From the NCBI RefSeq assembly GCF_026248825.1, contig NZ_CP110973.1, forward strand, positions 5,787,501 to 5,851,500: a DNA stretch of 64,000 bases. Reading direction: 5' to 3'. Position numbers and translations under genes: made by a program. Shown piece after piece: positions 7,299-15,175 of this stretch (within the stretch, counting starts at the first letter, position 1; each line of letters starts with the position of its first letter). Source of the DNA: Larkinella insperata (GTDB lineage: Bacteria; Bacteroidota; Bacteroidia; Cytophagales; Spirosomataceae). The notes under the pieces are model-generated. The model made no database searches and was not told the DNA's origin. It worked only from the letters and a program-made list of their open reading frames with translations.

Positions 7299-8570
7299 AT
7301 GCACTCCGACGACGACAGTTTGCAACGGTGCCGGTTCCTGATCGAAGAAAAAGTCGGTTGGGGCGACGGCCAACAGTGGCAGAACGGGGATTTTGAAGCC
7401 CTGAGCGAGCGCATTTTTGCCGAAACCGGCGTTTCGCTCAGCGTCAGTACCCTGAAACGAATCTGGGGCAAAGTTCGCTACGACAGCGCCCCCACGGCCA
7501 CGACGCTCAACACGCTGGCGCAGTTTGTGGGCCACGAAAACTGGCGGGCCTTTCGGCAACCACCCGTGGCGGTCCAGACCGCCGAACCGATTCGCCCCCT
7601 GCCCGAACCACCTGCTTCGGCAACCCCCGAACGCCGGGGCGCCCGGCGCTGGCCGTGGGTCGTTGGCCTTTTGCTGGTGACGGGTCTGGCCGGCATCTGG
7701 GCGTTCGAGGACCGGGTTAAACCGCTGCAGTACGGCGCGGTATCGTTCACCAGCCGCCCGGTGGCGAAGGGGTTGCCCAATACGGTTTTGTTCCGTTACG
7801 ATGCCAGTAATTCCAACGCCGACAGCGTCTTTATTCAGCAGAGCTGGAATCCGAAGCTCCGATTTCGGGTCGACAAGGCCGGTCATCAGTACGCCAGCAC
7901 CTACTACTACCCCGGTTATTTCCGCGCCAAACTGGTGCTGAATGATTCCATCGTTCGCGAACACGACCTTTACATCACCACCGACGGCTGGCTTGGAACC
8001 GTCAACTACGACTCCATTCCGGTTTATTTCCCGCATGGCCAGATTTACCGGGGCCAAACCGTCTCCCTGACCGAAGCCGATCTGCGCGGGCAGGGCGTTA
8101 GTCTTCAGCGGACCGTTCCCACGGTCAGTCTGCACTACGTTCAGCCGCTGGGCGATTTGTCGGGCAGCAACTTCGAGTTTGAAACCGAACTGAAAAGTAC
8201 CTACAGCCGCAATGAGGCCGTGTGCCAGCAGACGGGCATTATGATCTTGTGTTCCAACGGGATGCACCTGATTCCGCTATCGGTCAAAGGTTGCGTGGGG
8301 CAATTGTATCTTTCGTTTGCCGAGAAAGGGATTTCGGGCCAAACCACCGACCTCTCCGGCTTCGGCGTCGACTTTTCGGACTGGGCGACGGTGCGCTGCG
8401 CGGTCAACGACAAACAAGTGACGGTCTGGGTGAACGGCCAACGGGTCTATACCGGGCAGTTTAGCCGCGATCCGGGCAAGATCGTGGGCCTACGGTATTA
8501 TTTTCAGGGAACGGGTGCCGTCAAATCCGCCCGCTTTTCCGACGGCAGGACCAAGACGGTATTACTCTAA
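7299..8570 (+). CDS. Membrane-anchored protein with HTH-like N-terminus and extracytoplasmic LamG-like region
   Basis: 423 residues in three parts. Residues ~8-88 are a small helical, probably DNA-binding-like module: 'FEALSERIFAETGVSLSVST' followed by 'LKRIWGKVRYDSAPTATTLN' and 'FVGHENWRAFRQ', resembling helix-turn-helix packing where S-x-STLKR is a recognition-like helix. After a Pro/Glu linker comes one transmembrane helix at ~118-136 (WPWVVGLLLVTGLAGIWAF). The remaining ~285 residues, presumably periplasmic, begin with a PKD-like region (~140-270) and end with a concanavalin/LamG-like sandwich whose closing strand is 'KQVTVWVNGQRVYTGQF'. I do not recognise a named family for the full architecture. 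A one-component membrane sensor is the natural inference. The gene is divergent from the DUF2911 operon, which ends in another LamG-like protein, and its last 9 bp overlap the convergent BtuF-like gene. Confidence 0.7.
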   Translation: MHSDDDSLQRCRFLIEEKVGWGDGQQWQNGDFEALSERIFAETGVSLSVSTLKRIWGKVRYDSAPTATTLNTLAQFVGHENWRAFRQPPVAVQTAEPIRPLPEPPASATPERRGARRWPWVVGLLLVTGLAGIWAFEDRVKPLQYGAVSFTSRPVAKGLPNTVLFRYDASNSNADSVFIQQSWNPKLRFRVDKAGHQYASTYYYPGYFRAKLVLNDSIVREHDLYITTDGWLGTVNYDSIPVYFPHGQIYRGQTVSLTEADLRGQGVSLQRTVPTVSLHYVQPLGDLSGSNFEFETELKSTYSRNEAVCQQTGIMILCSNGMHLIPLSVKGCVGQLYLSFAEKGISGQTTDLSGFGVDFSDWATVRCAVNDKQVTVWVNGQRVYTGQFSRDPGKIVGLRYYFQGTGAVKSARFSDGRTKTVLL

Positions 8571-9332
8571 GCCCAGTTCCTGCCGCAGCTGCTGGATGTA
8601 TTCGGCCGCTTGCAGCATCCGGCTGCCGTACCAGCTAAACATCTCCCCGTCCACGAGCAGCACCCGCGCCGTGGGGCAGATCCGCTGTAGTTCAATCCGG
8701 TGTTTCTCCGCAAAAGGATACGGTTCCGACGACAGAAAAATCAGGTCGGGCCGGGCCAATTGCAGGTCGGCTACGGTCAGTTCGGGATAGCGGGTCTGGT
8801 CGGCCAAGGCGTTCCGAAAACCGGCCATTTCCAGCATGGAATGAATAAACGTTCCATGAGCCGCCACCATATACGGTTTCCGCCAGATGAAATAAGCCAC
8901 CAAGGGCCCCGAATCCCGGACAGCCGCACGAAGACGCTGAAACGACGCAGCAATCCGTTCCGCCATTTGCCCGGCCTGTGGTCCGCGACCGACCAGCGCT
9001 CCCACCTCCCGAATCATCGCCAGCGCGTCGGCCACGGTATGCATATCCGTCACGTGAACGGGGTAGTGTCGCTGTAATTCTTCGATTTGTTCGCGGGTAT
9101 TTTCTTCTTTGTTAGCCAGAATCAAATCGGGCTTTAGGTCGTGAATCCGGTCGAGATGCAGCGTTTTGGTGCCGCCCACCACGGTCTTGCCTTTTACCTT
9201 CTCTGCCGGATGAATACAAAATTTGGTAACGCCCACAATCGCCTGATCCAGGCCCAGATCGAAGAGCAATTCGGTTTGGGAAGGGACGACGGAAACGATG
9301 CGCTGGGGGACGGTTTCTGATTTTGTTTGCAC
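8562..9332 (-). CDS. Helical-backbone metal receptor (BtuF/TroA-like substrate-binding protein)
   Basis: 256 residues with the two-lobed, single-helix-backbone fold of cobalamin/iron-chelate binding proteins: 'RIVSVVPSQTELLFDLGLDQ' near 11-30, 'GTKTLHLDRIHDLKPDLILA' near 73-92, and lobe 2 ending in 'LVDGEMFSWYGSRMLQAAEY'. There is no signal peptide or lipobox: the protein starts directly with MQTKSETVPQRIVSV. Cytoplasmic homologues without export signals are frequent in Bacteroidota and are often annotated ABC transporter substrate-binding proteins, but no permease or ATPase gene is adjacent, so a transport role is doubtful. A metal- or corrinoid-related function is inferred from fold. Its 3' end overlaps the 3' end of the upstream neighbour by 9 bp. 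Confidence 0.8.
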   Translation of the reverse strand: MQTKSETVPQRIVSVVPSQTELLFDLGLDQAIVGVTKFCIHPAEKVKGKTVVGGTKTLHLDRIHDLKPDLILANKEENTREQIEELQRHYPVHVTDMHTVADALAMIREVGALVGRGPQAGQMAERIAASFQRLRAAVRDSGPLVAYFIWRKPYMVAAHGTFIHSMLEMAGFRNALADQTRYPELTVADLQLARPDLIFLSSEPYPFAEKHRIELQRICPTARVLLVDGEMFSWYGSRMLQAAEYIQQLRQELGLE

Positions 9333-9569
9333 TTCCTGACCTAGTTAAAAAGGATGAAAACTATATTCGCGGAGTTGCGTCTGCGGTCGTTGTCGCTGCC
9401 AATTATGGTTTTTACGGCTGCTTTCCTCAAATCGCGCCCGACAGGAACGCCTATCGTTAAAATCATTGCTTTAATTAATACAACAAATGATTTTTAATTC
9501 ATAAAAAGCAAAAGTAAACTTAAAAAAGACAACGAGTATTCTATTTTCCACGCCCTGTAGTAAGCACCC

Positions 9570-10298
9570 GTGAGCCATCCGACCGATCCCATTTACGAAC
9601 CAGATTATATAAAATCGTTATTCGATAAAATGTCCAAAACCTACGGTTTGGCCAATTACGTTTCATCTTTTGGTTTCACGGAACGCTGGCGGGCCGCCTG
9701 CCTAAAAAACCTGCCCGCTGTTCGTCCGGAAGCAACGGGGTATGATTTGATGACGGGAATGGGCGAAGCCTGGGGGCATATTCTTCCCAAACTAACTGCC
9801 GACGGGCGATTGATTGCCGTTGACATTTCTCCGGTAATGGTCCAAAAAGCCGTTGCGCACCGCCAGAAAATCCGAAACCGGACGGTAGACCTTGTTCAGT
9901 GCGATGTTTTGAACAACCCCTTTGAACCCAATACCGCTGATTTCATCGTCTCTACGTTTGGTTTAAAAACGTTTAACGACTCCCAAACCGCAGCGCTTGC
10001 GCGGGAAGTCAATCGGTTGTTAAAACCCGGCGGGTCGTTTTCGTTTGTAGAAATATCGGCCCCTAAGGGCTGGCTTTTTTACGGTTTATATCTCTTTTAT
10101 CTAAAAACCGTCATTCCTTTAATTGGCAAATTATTCCTCAACAGCGCCGATGAATACCGGATGCTGGGTGTTTATTGTCAGAAGTTTGGAAACTGTAAAA
10201 AGTTTGCCGATTGTCTGCAACAGCAGGGGCTTGAAGTAACGTATAAAGATTATTTTTTCGGCTGTGCATCCGGCGTAACGGGCCGGAAAAAGAAGTAG
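9570..10298 (+). CDS. Class I SAM-dependent methyltransferase (UbiE/COQ5-like)
   Basis: 242 residues beginning with GTG; the next ATG is 20 codons inside and would remove the 'YIKSLFDKMSKTYGLANYVS' segment that corresponds to the family's N-terminal helix. The SAM-binding core is visible: motif I is unusual ('YDLMTGMGEAWGHILPKL' instead of DxGxGxG), motif post-I 'LIAVDISPVMVQKAV', motif II 'VDLVQCDVLNNPFE', and 'REVNRLLKPGGSFSFVEISA' as motif III. The C-terminal half has a hydrophobic 'GWLFYGLYLFYLKTVIPLIG' helix typical of UbiE-like quinone methyltransferases. Whether the substrate is a menaquinone precursor is uncertain since it is shorter and diverged; it may be a paralogue. Isolated gene with AT-rich flanks. 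Confidence 0.8.
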   Translation: MSHPTDPIYEPDYIKSLFDKMSKTYGLANYVSSFGFTERWRAACLKNLPAVRPEATGYDLMTGMGEAWGHILPKLTADGRLIAVDISPVMVQKAVAHRQKIRNRTVDLVQCDVLNNPFEPNTADFIVSTFGLKTFNDSQTAALAREVNRLLKPGGSFSFVEISAPKGWLFYGLYLFYLKTVIPLIGKLFLNSADEYRMLGVYCQKFGNCKKFADCLQQQGLEVTYKDYFFGCASGVTGRKKK

Positions 10299-10449
10299 TG
10301 AGTGAGAACCTGCGGTAAAAGAAGCACGGCTTTCAGTATGACTCGCAGGACCTCTACCGAAACAGACCTCAATCAGCGGCAAACGGGTTGCCAATCCGCC
10401 GGAAAGACAGACTGCCTCCGAACAGGCCAGGTTCCGTTTTTACATGAGG

Positions 10450-10477
10450 TTTCCTTGGGTCGGAATGCCTATATTTG
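10450..10477 (+). promoter_or_regulatory. Putative Bacteroidota sigma promoter upstream of the RDF-like gene
   Basis: TATATTTG at 10470-10477 is an exact match to the Bacteroidota -7 consensus TAnnTTTG. A TTT at 10450-10452 sits 17 bases upstream, a weak match to the -33 TTG. Transcription would start near 10484, about 20 bp before the ATG at 10505. Confidence 0.45.
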
Positions 10478-10504
10478 TCCATAGAATCGAATGTAAACAA
10501 CTAG

Positions 10505-11281
10505 ATGCGTATTCAATCGGACAACACCCCATCGCGGCAATCAGCGCTGACGGAACTCGGGCGAATTGCCGTGGGCGAAAGAGTAGAACGGTCGGGCCAG
10601 GTTGTTCCCAGCAGCATCGACAGCTTTCGGATTCGGGGCGACCATGCCGAAGTGGTTCATAAAGTATACGGCGAAACCATTACCGAGCTGCCTATCCTGT
10701 TCTATTCCGATCAGGAAGAGATTGTCTGCAACGAACGGCTTGAAATCCGTACCATCGACGGCAAACTGTTTGGCTACGGCGACAACCACACATTTCACAT
10801 CTGGAACGACGAGCTGAAAAAATACGCCGTCACCACCACCGACCGGCGGCCCCAGATCATGGACGAAACCGTGGCGTTTCTGCAGAAGAACCTGCATCCG
10901 TCCAAAGCCAGGCTCATCCGCTGGCTGCCGGTTCTGACGCTCCGGTTTGTGATTCGGGACATCCCGCTGCTGGGCTACTGGCAGTTCAGCACCCGCGCCG
11001 TACAGACCACCATTCCGAACCTGCGCAACAAATTTGACGAGTACATCAAGCTATTTGGTAGCGTACAATACCTGCCGTTTTTGCTGAAAGTCAAGAAGGT
11101 GAAGTCCAATAAACCGGGGATGGTCTACCAGTATCCGATTGTCGATCTGGTGCCGCAATTTTCCTTCGAAACCGCCCACCGCCTGGCCCGCTACCTCCGC
11201 GAAAACCCGAACGCCGACGCCAGCCACTGGCTAAACGAGCAGGGCGACAAACCCCAGCAGTTATCGTCGGCGGAGGAATAA
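10505..11281 (+). CDS. Protein resembling phage recombination directionality factor (gp3-like) family
   Basis: 258 residues, no signal peptide or membrane segment. The order of motifs resembles the gp3-like recombination directionality factor family of large serine integrases: near the N-terminus 'LGRIAVGERV' and 'SIDSFRIRG', then 'VYGETITELPILFYSDQEE' (compare the family's YGekPkeLxIxFPsD), a 'DGKLFGYGDN' segment, and later 'IPLLGYWQFSTRAVQTTIPN' (compare lGxWQxxTxSxnSIxN) followed by a 'LPFLLKVKKVKS' strand and 'YPIVDLVPQF'. The Cys-rich zinc insert found in several phage members is not visible here. No integrase, att-like repeat or phage gene is seen nearby, so if the assignment is right it is an orphan, possibly a mobile-element remnant or a domesticated relative. 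Motif matches are from memory and need a profile search. Confidence 0.45.
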   Translation: MRIQSDNTPSRQSALTELGRIAVGERVERSGQVVPSSIDSFRIRGDHAEVVHKVYGETITELPILFYSDQEEIVCNERLEIRTIDGKLFGYGDNHTFHIWNDELKKYAVTTTDRRPQIMDETVAFLQKNLHPSKARLIRWLPVLTLRFVIRDIPLLGYWQFSTRAVQTTIPNLRNKFDEYIKLFGSVQYLPFLLKVKKVKSNKPGMVYQYPIVDLVPQFSFETAHRLARYLRENPNADASHWLNEQGDKPQQLSSAEE

Positions 11282-11305
11282 TTTAGTAGCTAAAAGTGAA
11301 TCAAC

Positions 11306-11965
11306 ATGAATAGAAGTATACTATTATTAGCATTTATCTCACTAATAATTGCTTCTTTATTTATCTCTTATGTTTCATTCATTAGTAGAGAATGGGAAAC
11401 ATTAACGGCCTTTATATCTTTAACAATTGCAATTATTTCTGCTTGGGTCGCCTATGAAACCTTCTATATTCAAAACCAATCTAAAAGGCCACAAATTGTT
11501 CTTACTATAGACTCCCAGAGCCGCCATAGCTTACTTCAACTTGTTTGTCAAAATTTAGGCGAAAAACCAGCATTCAACATTGACATTTCATGGAATAGGC
11601 CATTAAAAGACTCAAATGAAACCCTTATAACATTTAAGCCAAGCCCGGAAATAGTTGATTGTGAAATTCCTGTTTTAAATTCAAAAGAAAAAGTTTCAGT
11701 TATGATCGATGAGATAAATAGGTTTTACAAGCACTTCAAAGACAATAGTATGTATTACTCTGGAATAATTTCTTTTCAAGAATCCTTAACTAGTAATAAG
11801 AAAACATCTTACAATTTTCAATTTTCGTTTGAACAATACTCCAAGACCTTAATTTCGGAAAGCGAACTCCCTAAAACTCTTTTTGAACTACAAAAACTCC
11901 CAAAAGAACTTGATAGTATAAAAAAAGAACTAAAACTTTTAAGAAATATATTCGAAAATAAATAG
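11306..11965 (+). CDS. AT-rich hypothetical membrane protein
   Basis: 219 residues. Two hydrophobic helices sit at the N-terminus (about 4-25 'SILLLAFISLIIASLFISYV' and about 31-52 'WETLTAFISLTIAIISAWVA'), followed by a soluble ~165-residue domain with beta-rich sequence ('RPQIVLTIDS', 'LLQLVCQNLGEKPAFNIDIS') and a short C-terminal Lys/Leu coiled coil. The 'Q-N-x-G-x-K-P-A-F-N-I' stretch is like the immunoglobulin-type domain seen in many small membrane proteins of unknown role. Base composition is strikingly AT-rich with A/T-ending codons, unlike every neighbour, which suggests recent horizontal acquisition. It lies directly after the RDF-like gene (24 bp) and ends 5 bp from the convergent response regulator. 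No function can be given. Confidence 0.75.
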   Translation: MNRSILLLAFISLIIASLFISYVSFISREWETLTAFISLTIAIISAWVAYETFYIQNQSKRPQIVLTIDSQSRHSLLQLVCQNLGEKPAFNIDISWNRPLKDSNETLITFKPSPEIVDCEIPVLNSKEKVSVMIDEINRFYKHFKDNSMYYSGIISFQESLTSNKKTSYNFQFSFEQYSKTLISESELPKTLFELQKLPKELDSIKKELKLLRNIFENK

Positions 11966-11970
11966 CTGCC

Positions 11971-12648
11971 TCAAACAATCAGCTTATACCCCACACCCCG
12001 CACGTTCACAATCTGCACCTGCGGGTCGTCTTTCAGGTACCGGCGCAACCGGGTGATGAACACATCCAGGCTCCGGCCGTTGAAAAAACTGTCGTTGCCC
12101 CACAGATCGAGCAACACGGCGGAGCGTTCCAGCACCTGGTTGCGCTGCTCATACAGCCTTTTCAGCAATTCGGCTTCGCGGTGCGACATGGCTATTTCCT
12201 GGCCGTTTAACGCCAGCTTCTGCTTGGGATAATCGAAGTAATAACGGCCAATCGGCAAGCGATCTGGCGCAGCAGTGCGAACCGCCCGGTTGCGGGTCAG
12301 AAGGGCTTTAATGCGTACAATCAGCTCGTCGATGCTGAACGGTTTTTTGAGGTAATCGTTGCCGCCCAGCTCAAACCCGCGCACCACATCGGCGGTTTGC
12401 GAACGGGCCGTCAGAAAAATAATGGGCACATCAGGATCGGTCTGCCGGATGCGCTCGGCTAGCGTAAACCCGTCGAGCTTGGGCATCATCACATCGGCCA
12501 CCACCGCATCCGGCGGCTGCTTCCGGAACATGGCATACCCTTCCTCGCCGTCGGCGGCATACAAAACCGTAAAACCCCGTACTTCCAGGCTGTCGCGGAC
12601 GATCATGCCCAGGGCGAGTTCATCTTCAATGAGTAGTATGGTTGGCAT
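11971..12648 (-). CDS. OmpR-family DNA-binding response regulator
   Basis: 225 residues. Receiver domain at 1-120: acidic pocket Glu8/Asp9, phosphoacceptor Asp52 in 'VADVMMPKLDG', Thr80 in 'IFLTAR' and Lys102 in 'YLKKPFS'. The C-terminal winged helix (about 128-225) has 'LNGQEIAMSHREAELLKRLY', 'DLWGNDSFFNGRSLDVFITR' and the ending 'IVNVRGVGYKLIV', a complete OmpR/PhoB output domain. It lies downstream of the histidine kinase gene on the same strand and is the obvious partner; a 106-bp palindromic spacer separates them. Likely targets are the divergently transcribed GLPGLI and outer-membrane receptor genes, an inference from position and from the frequent co-occurrence of such sets in Bacteroidota. 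Confidence 0.93.
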   Translation of the reverse strand: MPTILLIEDELALGMIVRDSLEVRGFTVLYAADGEEGYAMFRKQPPDAVVADVMMPKLDGFTLAERIRQTDPDVPIIFLTARSQTADVVRGFELGGNDYLKKPFSIDELIVRIKALLTRNRAVRTAAPDRLPIGRYYFDYPKQKLALNGQEIAMSHREAELLKRLYEQRNQVLERSAVLLDLWGNDSFFNGRSLDVFITRLRRYLKDDPQVQIVNVRGVGYKLIV

Positions 12649-12660
12649 GTTATCAGGAAA

Positions 12661-12750
12661 GTTGTTTCGCGGAGTGTGGCCGAGGCTTTTGGAGAGAAGC
12701 GGAGCCTCGGCTACACTCTTTTACGCTCCGATCAACTCTGCGAAATAGCC
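12661..12750. repeat. Palindromic repeat element, copy 1
   Basis: A ~90-bp imperfect palindrome between the kinase and regulator genes. Outer arms are TTTCGCGGAG and CTCTGCGAAA; an inner stem pairs GAGTGTGGCCGAGGC with GCCTCGGCTACACTC with one G-T pair. The core AAGCGGAGCCTCGGCTA is nearly identical to copy 2 at 25849-25942, and both copies share the outer arms, so this is a dispersed family rather than a local hairpin. Confidence 0.75.
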
Positions 12751-12754
12751 TTAA

Positions 12755-14209
12755 TCAGCAAGTTGGAATCCAGATTGTAAATTCGCTCCCCTGCCCCAGC
12801 TCACTCGCCACGTGGATGCGGCCACCGTGTTTCTCCACCACCTGCCGGACGTACGACAACCCCAGCCCAAAGCCTTTCACCGGGTGCAGATTACCCGTCG
12901 GTACCCGGAAAAACCGCTCGAAAATGGCTTCGTGGTAGGCCTTCGGAATACCGTGGCCGTTGTCCAGCACCGTTAGTTGCCAGCCCTGCTCATCAATCCG
13001 GCTGTAAACCCGAATCCGTACCGAATCCGACGAGTACTTGATGGCGTTGTCAATCAGGTTGTTGATCGCGTTTTCCATGTGCAACCGGTCGGCCTGCACC
13101 GGCGCGTTTCCCGGTTCGTGTACGACTTCGATCTCGACCGACCGGGCCGGAGCGCCAGCCTGCGCTTTCAACTGCTGGTTTTCCACCACTTCACGGATCA
13201 GTCCGGCGGGCCGGAGCCATTCGCGGTGCAGTTCCAGCTCTTTTTTTTCATCAACCGCCATGTTCAGCACCTTTTCGACCAGGTCCGAAAGCCGTTGCAG
13301 TTCATTCTTGGAAATGCCCAGATACGTCTGCGTTTTCTGCGGATCGTTCAGCGCGCCAAAATGCTGGAGGGCTTCCACGGCCGCCGACACCGTGGCAATG
13401 GGCGTTTTCAACTCGTGGGTCATATTATTAATGAAATCGTTCTTGATTTCCGACAGCTTTTTCTGCTTCAGAATGGTCGACATCGTGTAAAGAAAACACC
13501 AGGTCGTCAGGACCAGCAGCAGCGCCGATCCCGCCAGCGTCCCGCTCATCTTCCGCAGAATATAACCCGTCGGGCTTCCGAAAGACGCCTGCAGAAACTG
13601 GTTTTTCACCGGGTTAATTGGCATCGGCGCGGTTTTAATGGGCCACTCGGCGGGGTCCTGGCTGTCCATCAGTGTCCGGAACAACTCCGGCTTCAACTGA
13701 ATTGTGTCCAGTTGGTATACGGCGTACACATCGCGCAGCTGCAATTCCGCCTGGTAGGTTGAATCAAACTTTTTGAGGTTGAAACGGTGTCCGCCCGCCC
13801 AATCGACAATCAACCGGTCGGAAATTTTACGGGCCAGGGTGTCGATCAGAATTCGGTGGCGGGGTTGTCGCAGTACGCGCACGTTGATGCGCGGCCCATC
13901 GGTCCGGATGAAAATACTGTCATTCAGGTGGTTGACAATCATTCGCTCTGTCGAAGCATCGTCGGACTCCATTTCCCGAAAACGGCGCTGTCCGCGCTTT
14001 TTGTCGACGGTAGCTTCGGCCCGAAACAACTGTCGGGCATCGTTGAACTGCTGCTTTTCCACCGCCGAGATGAACGCCCCCCGCACCGTCCGCCGAAACT
14101 GCTGCTCGTTGATTTGGTAGCTGGTAAAGAGCCAATACCCCTGAAACGCCACGACGCCCAGGATGCAAACCGTCATCAGGATAAAGATCGACCGAATGCG
14201 CTGTTTCAT
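12755..14209 (-). CDS. Sensor histidine kinase
   Basis: 484 residues from the ATG at 14209; the frame is open further upstream but only into the divergent GLPGLI gene, so that extension is rejected. Transmembrane helix 1 at ~8-28, a ~195-residue periplasmic sensor region without a known domain, transmembrane helix 2 at ~224-246. The HisKA domain starts at ~256 with His265 in 'NDFINNMTHELKTPIA'. The ATPase domain has the N box 'NAINNLIDNAIKYS', the G1 box 'DNGHGIPK', and 'GFGLGLSYVRQVVEKHGG' as F/G2 boxes. All catalytic features are intact. It autophosphorylates and should donate phosphate to the regulator at 11971. It is divergent from the GLPGLI/receptor genes across 125 bp. Confidence 0.93.
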   Translation of the reverse strand: MKQRIRSIFILMTVCILGVVAFQGYWLFTSYQINEQQFRRTVRGAFISAVEKQQFNDARQLFRAEATVDKKRGQRRFREMESDDASTERMIVNHLNDSIFIRTDGPRINVRVLRQPRHRILIDTLARKISDRLIVDWAGGHRFNLKKFDSTYQAELQLRDVYAVYQLDTIQLKPELFRTLMDSQDPAEWPIKTAPMPINPVKNQFLQASFGSPTGYILRKMSGTLAGSALLLVLTTWCFLYTMSTILKQKKLSEIKNDFINNMTHELKTPIATVSAAVEALQHFGALNDPQKTQTYLGISKNELQRLSDLVEKVLNMAVDEKKELELHREWLRPAGLIREVVENQQLKAQAGAPARSVEIEVVHEPGNAPVQADRLHMENAINNLIDNAIKYSSDSVRIRVYSRIDEQGWQLTVLDNGHGIPKAYHEAIFERFFRVPTGNLHPVKGFGLGLSYVRQVVEKHGGRIHVASELGQGSEFTIWIPTC

Positions 14210-14334
14210 AGGGCTCAAAAATACCCGTTTTTCGGCTGGCTTCCCAAGCTCGTTAACACTGTTTAACACTAAATAACAGTGCTTTACAAGCCCGATCCGC
14301 ATCTTTGCTCCGTTCTTTTTAATCCATTTTCCGT

Positions 14335-15153
14335 ATGAAGACCTTCCCATTGATCGCCGTTGGGATTTTGGCCGCCCAGACGGCTTTTGCTCAGCCCAAA
14401 TCCGGCAAAATCACGTATGAAGTCATGCAAAAAGTCGACCTTTCGCAGATGCGGATCGTCATCAACGGGCAGGAAGTCCGGCCGGGCAGCCCCGATGCGC
14501 CCGCTGTCGATCTTCCCGAGACCCGGTCTTTCCTCCAGTATTTTGTTTTTGCCGGAAACCACGGCAAGGAAGAACAGGACGGCAGCACGGGCGGTATCAC
14601 CATCCGGCAGTTTTCTCCAGATAGCGGACCCGAGTCAGGTCCGGGTGGTCCGGAAGGACGGAGAAGCCGGAATTTCAGTGGCCGCCCGTTTGAGCGGAGC
14701 GTCTTCATCGATCTCGCGGCCCAAAAAACCGTTGAAGTCGTAACCATTAAAAAAGATTCGGTGACGAAACACTACCAGACCGAGCTACCCCTAAACCGGG
14801 CAACGGGTTGGCAGGAATCCGGCAAATCGAAAAAAATTGCGGGTTTCACCTGTCAGAAAGCAACGGTTGCGTACCGAAATGTGACTTATACGGTATGGTA
14901 CACCACCGACCTGCCTTTTACGTATTCGCCCGTGCCGAGCCTGACGCCCGAAAAAGGCGTGGTACTGCAAATCGAAAGCGATCAGGAAGCGTACAAAGCG
15001 ACGAAAATTGCGGAGCAAAACGTAGCCGAAAGCGACGTGATGCCGCCCAAAACCGCGCAGATGGTGACGCCCGACGAACTGGCCTTGATCCGGCAGAAAG
15101 CAATGGCCGACATGCGTCAGAAAGTAATGAACGACTTCCAGAACCGGAACTAG
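14335..15153 (+). CDS. GLPGLI family protein
   Basis: 272 residues. Signal peptide at 1-19 (MKTFPLIAVGILAAQTAFA). The mature protein begins with the GLPGLI hallmark 'SGKITYEVMQKVDLSQM' and contains the diagnostic 'SKKIAGFTCQKATVAYR' followed by 'YTVWYTTDLPFTYSPVPSLT', where family members carry the GLPG(L/V)I motif; here the signature has drifted to 'SLTPEKGVVLQIE'. The family (TIGR01200) is confined to Bacteroidota, is presumed to be periplasmic or surface located, and has no known function. The C-terminal ~40 residues are charged with Gln/Met-rich helix. It is 22 bp ahead of the outer-membrane receptor, probably one transcript, and divergent from the two-component system, which may regulate it. 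Confidence 0.87.
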   Translation: MKTFPLIAVGILAAQTAFAQPKSGKITYEVMQKVDLSQMRIVINGQEVRPGSPDAPAVDLPETRSFLQYFVFAGNHGKEEQDGSTGGITIRQFSPDSGPESGPGGPEGRRSRNFSGRPFERSVFIDLAAQKTVEVVTIKKDSVTKHYQTELPLNRATGWQESGKSKKIAGFTCQKATVAYRNVTYTVWYTTDLPFTYSPVPSLTPEKGVVLQIESDQEAYKATKIAEQNVAESDVMPPKTAQMVTPDELALIRQKAMADMRQKVMNDFQNRN

Positions 15154-15175
15154 ATTACCGAAACCAAGCCCCCGT

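Noticed and set aside
7296..8267. 323-codon open frame on the minus strand
   Set aside because: Antisense to the HTH-LamG protein. The plus strand has a signal of a transmembrane helix and ordered domains; the minus product has none.
12977..13762. 261-codon open frame on the plus strand
   Set aside because: Antisense to the histidine kinase, which has all conserved boxes.
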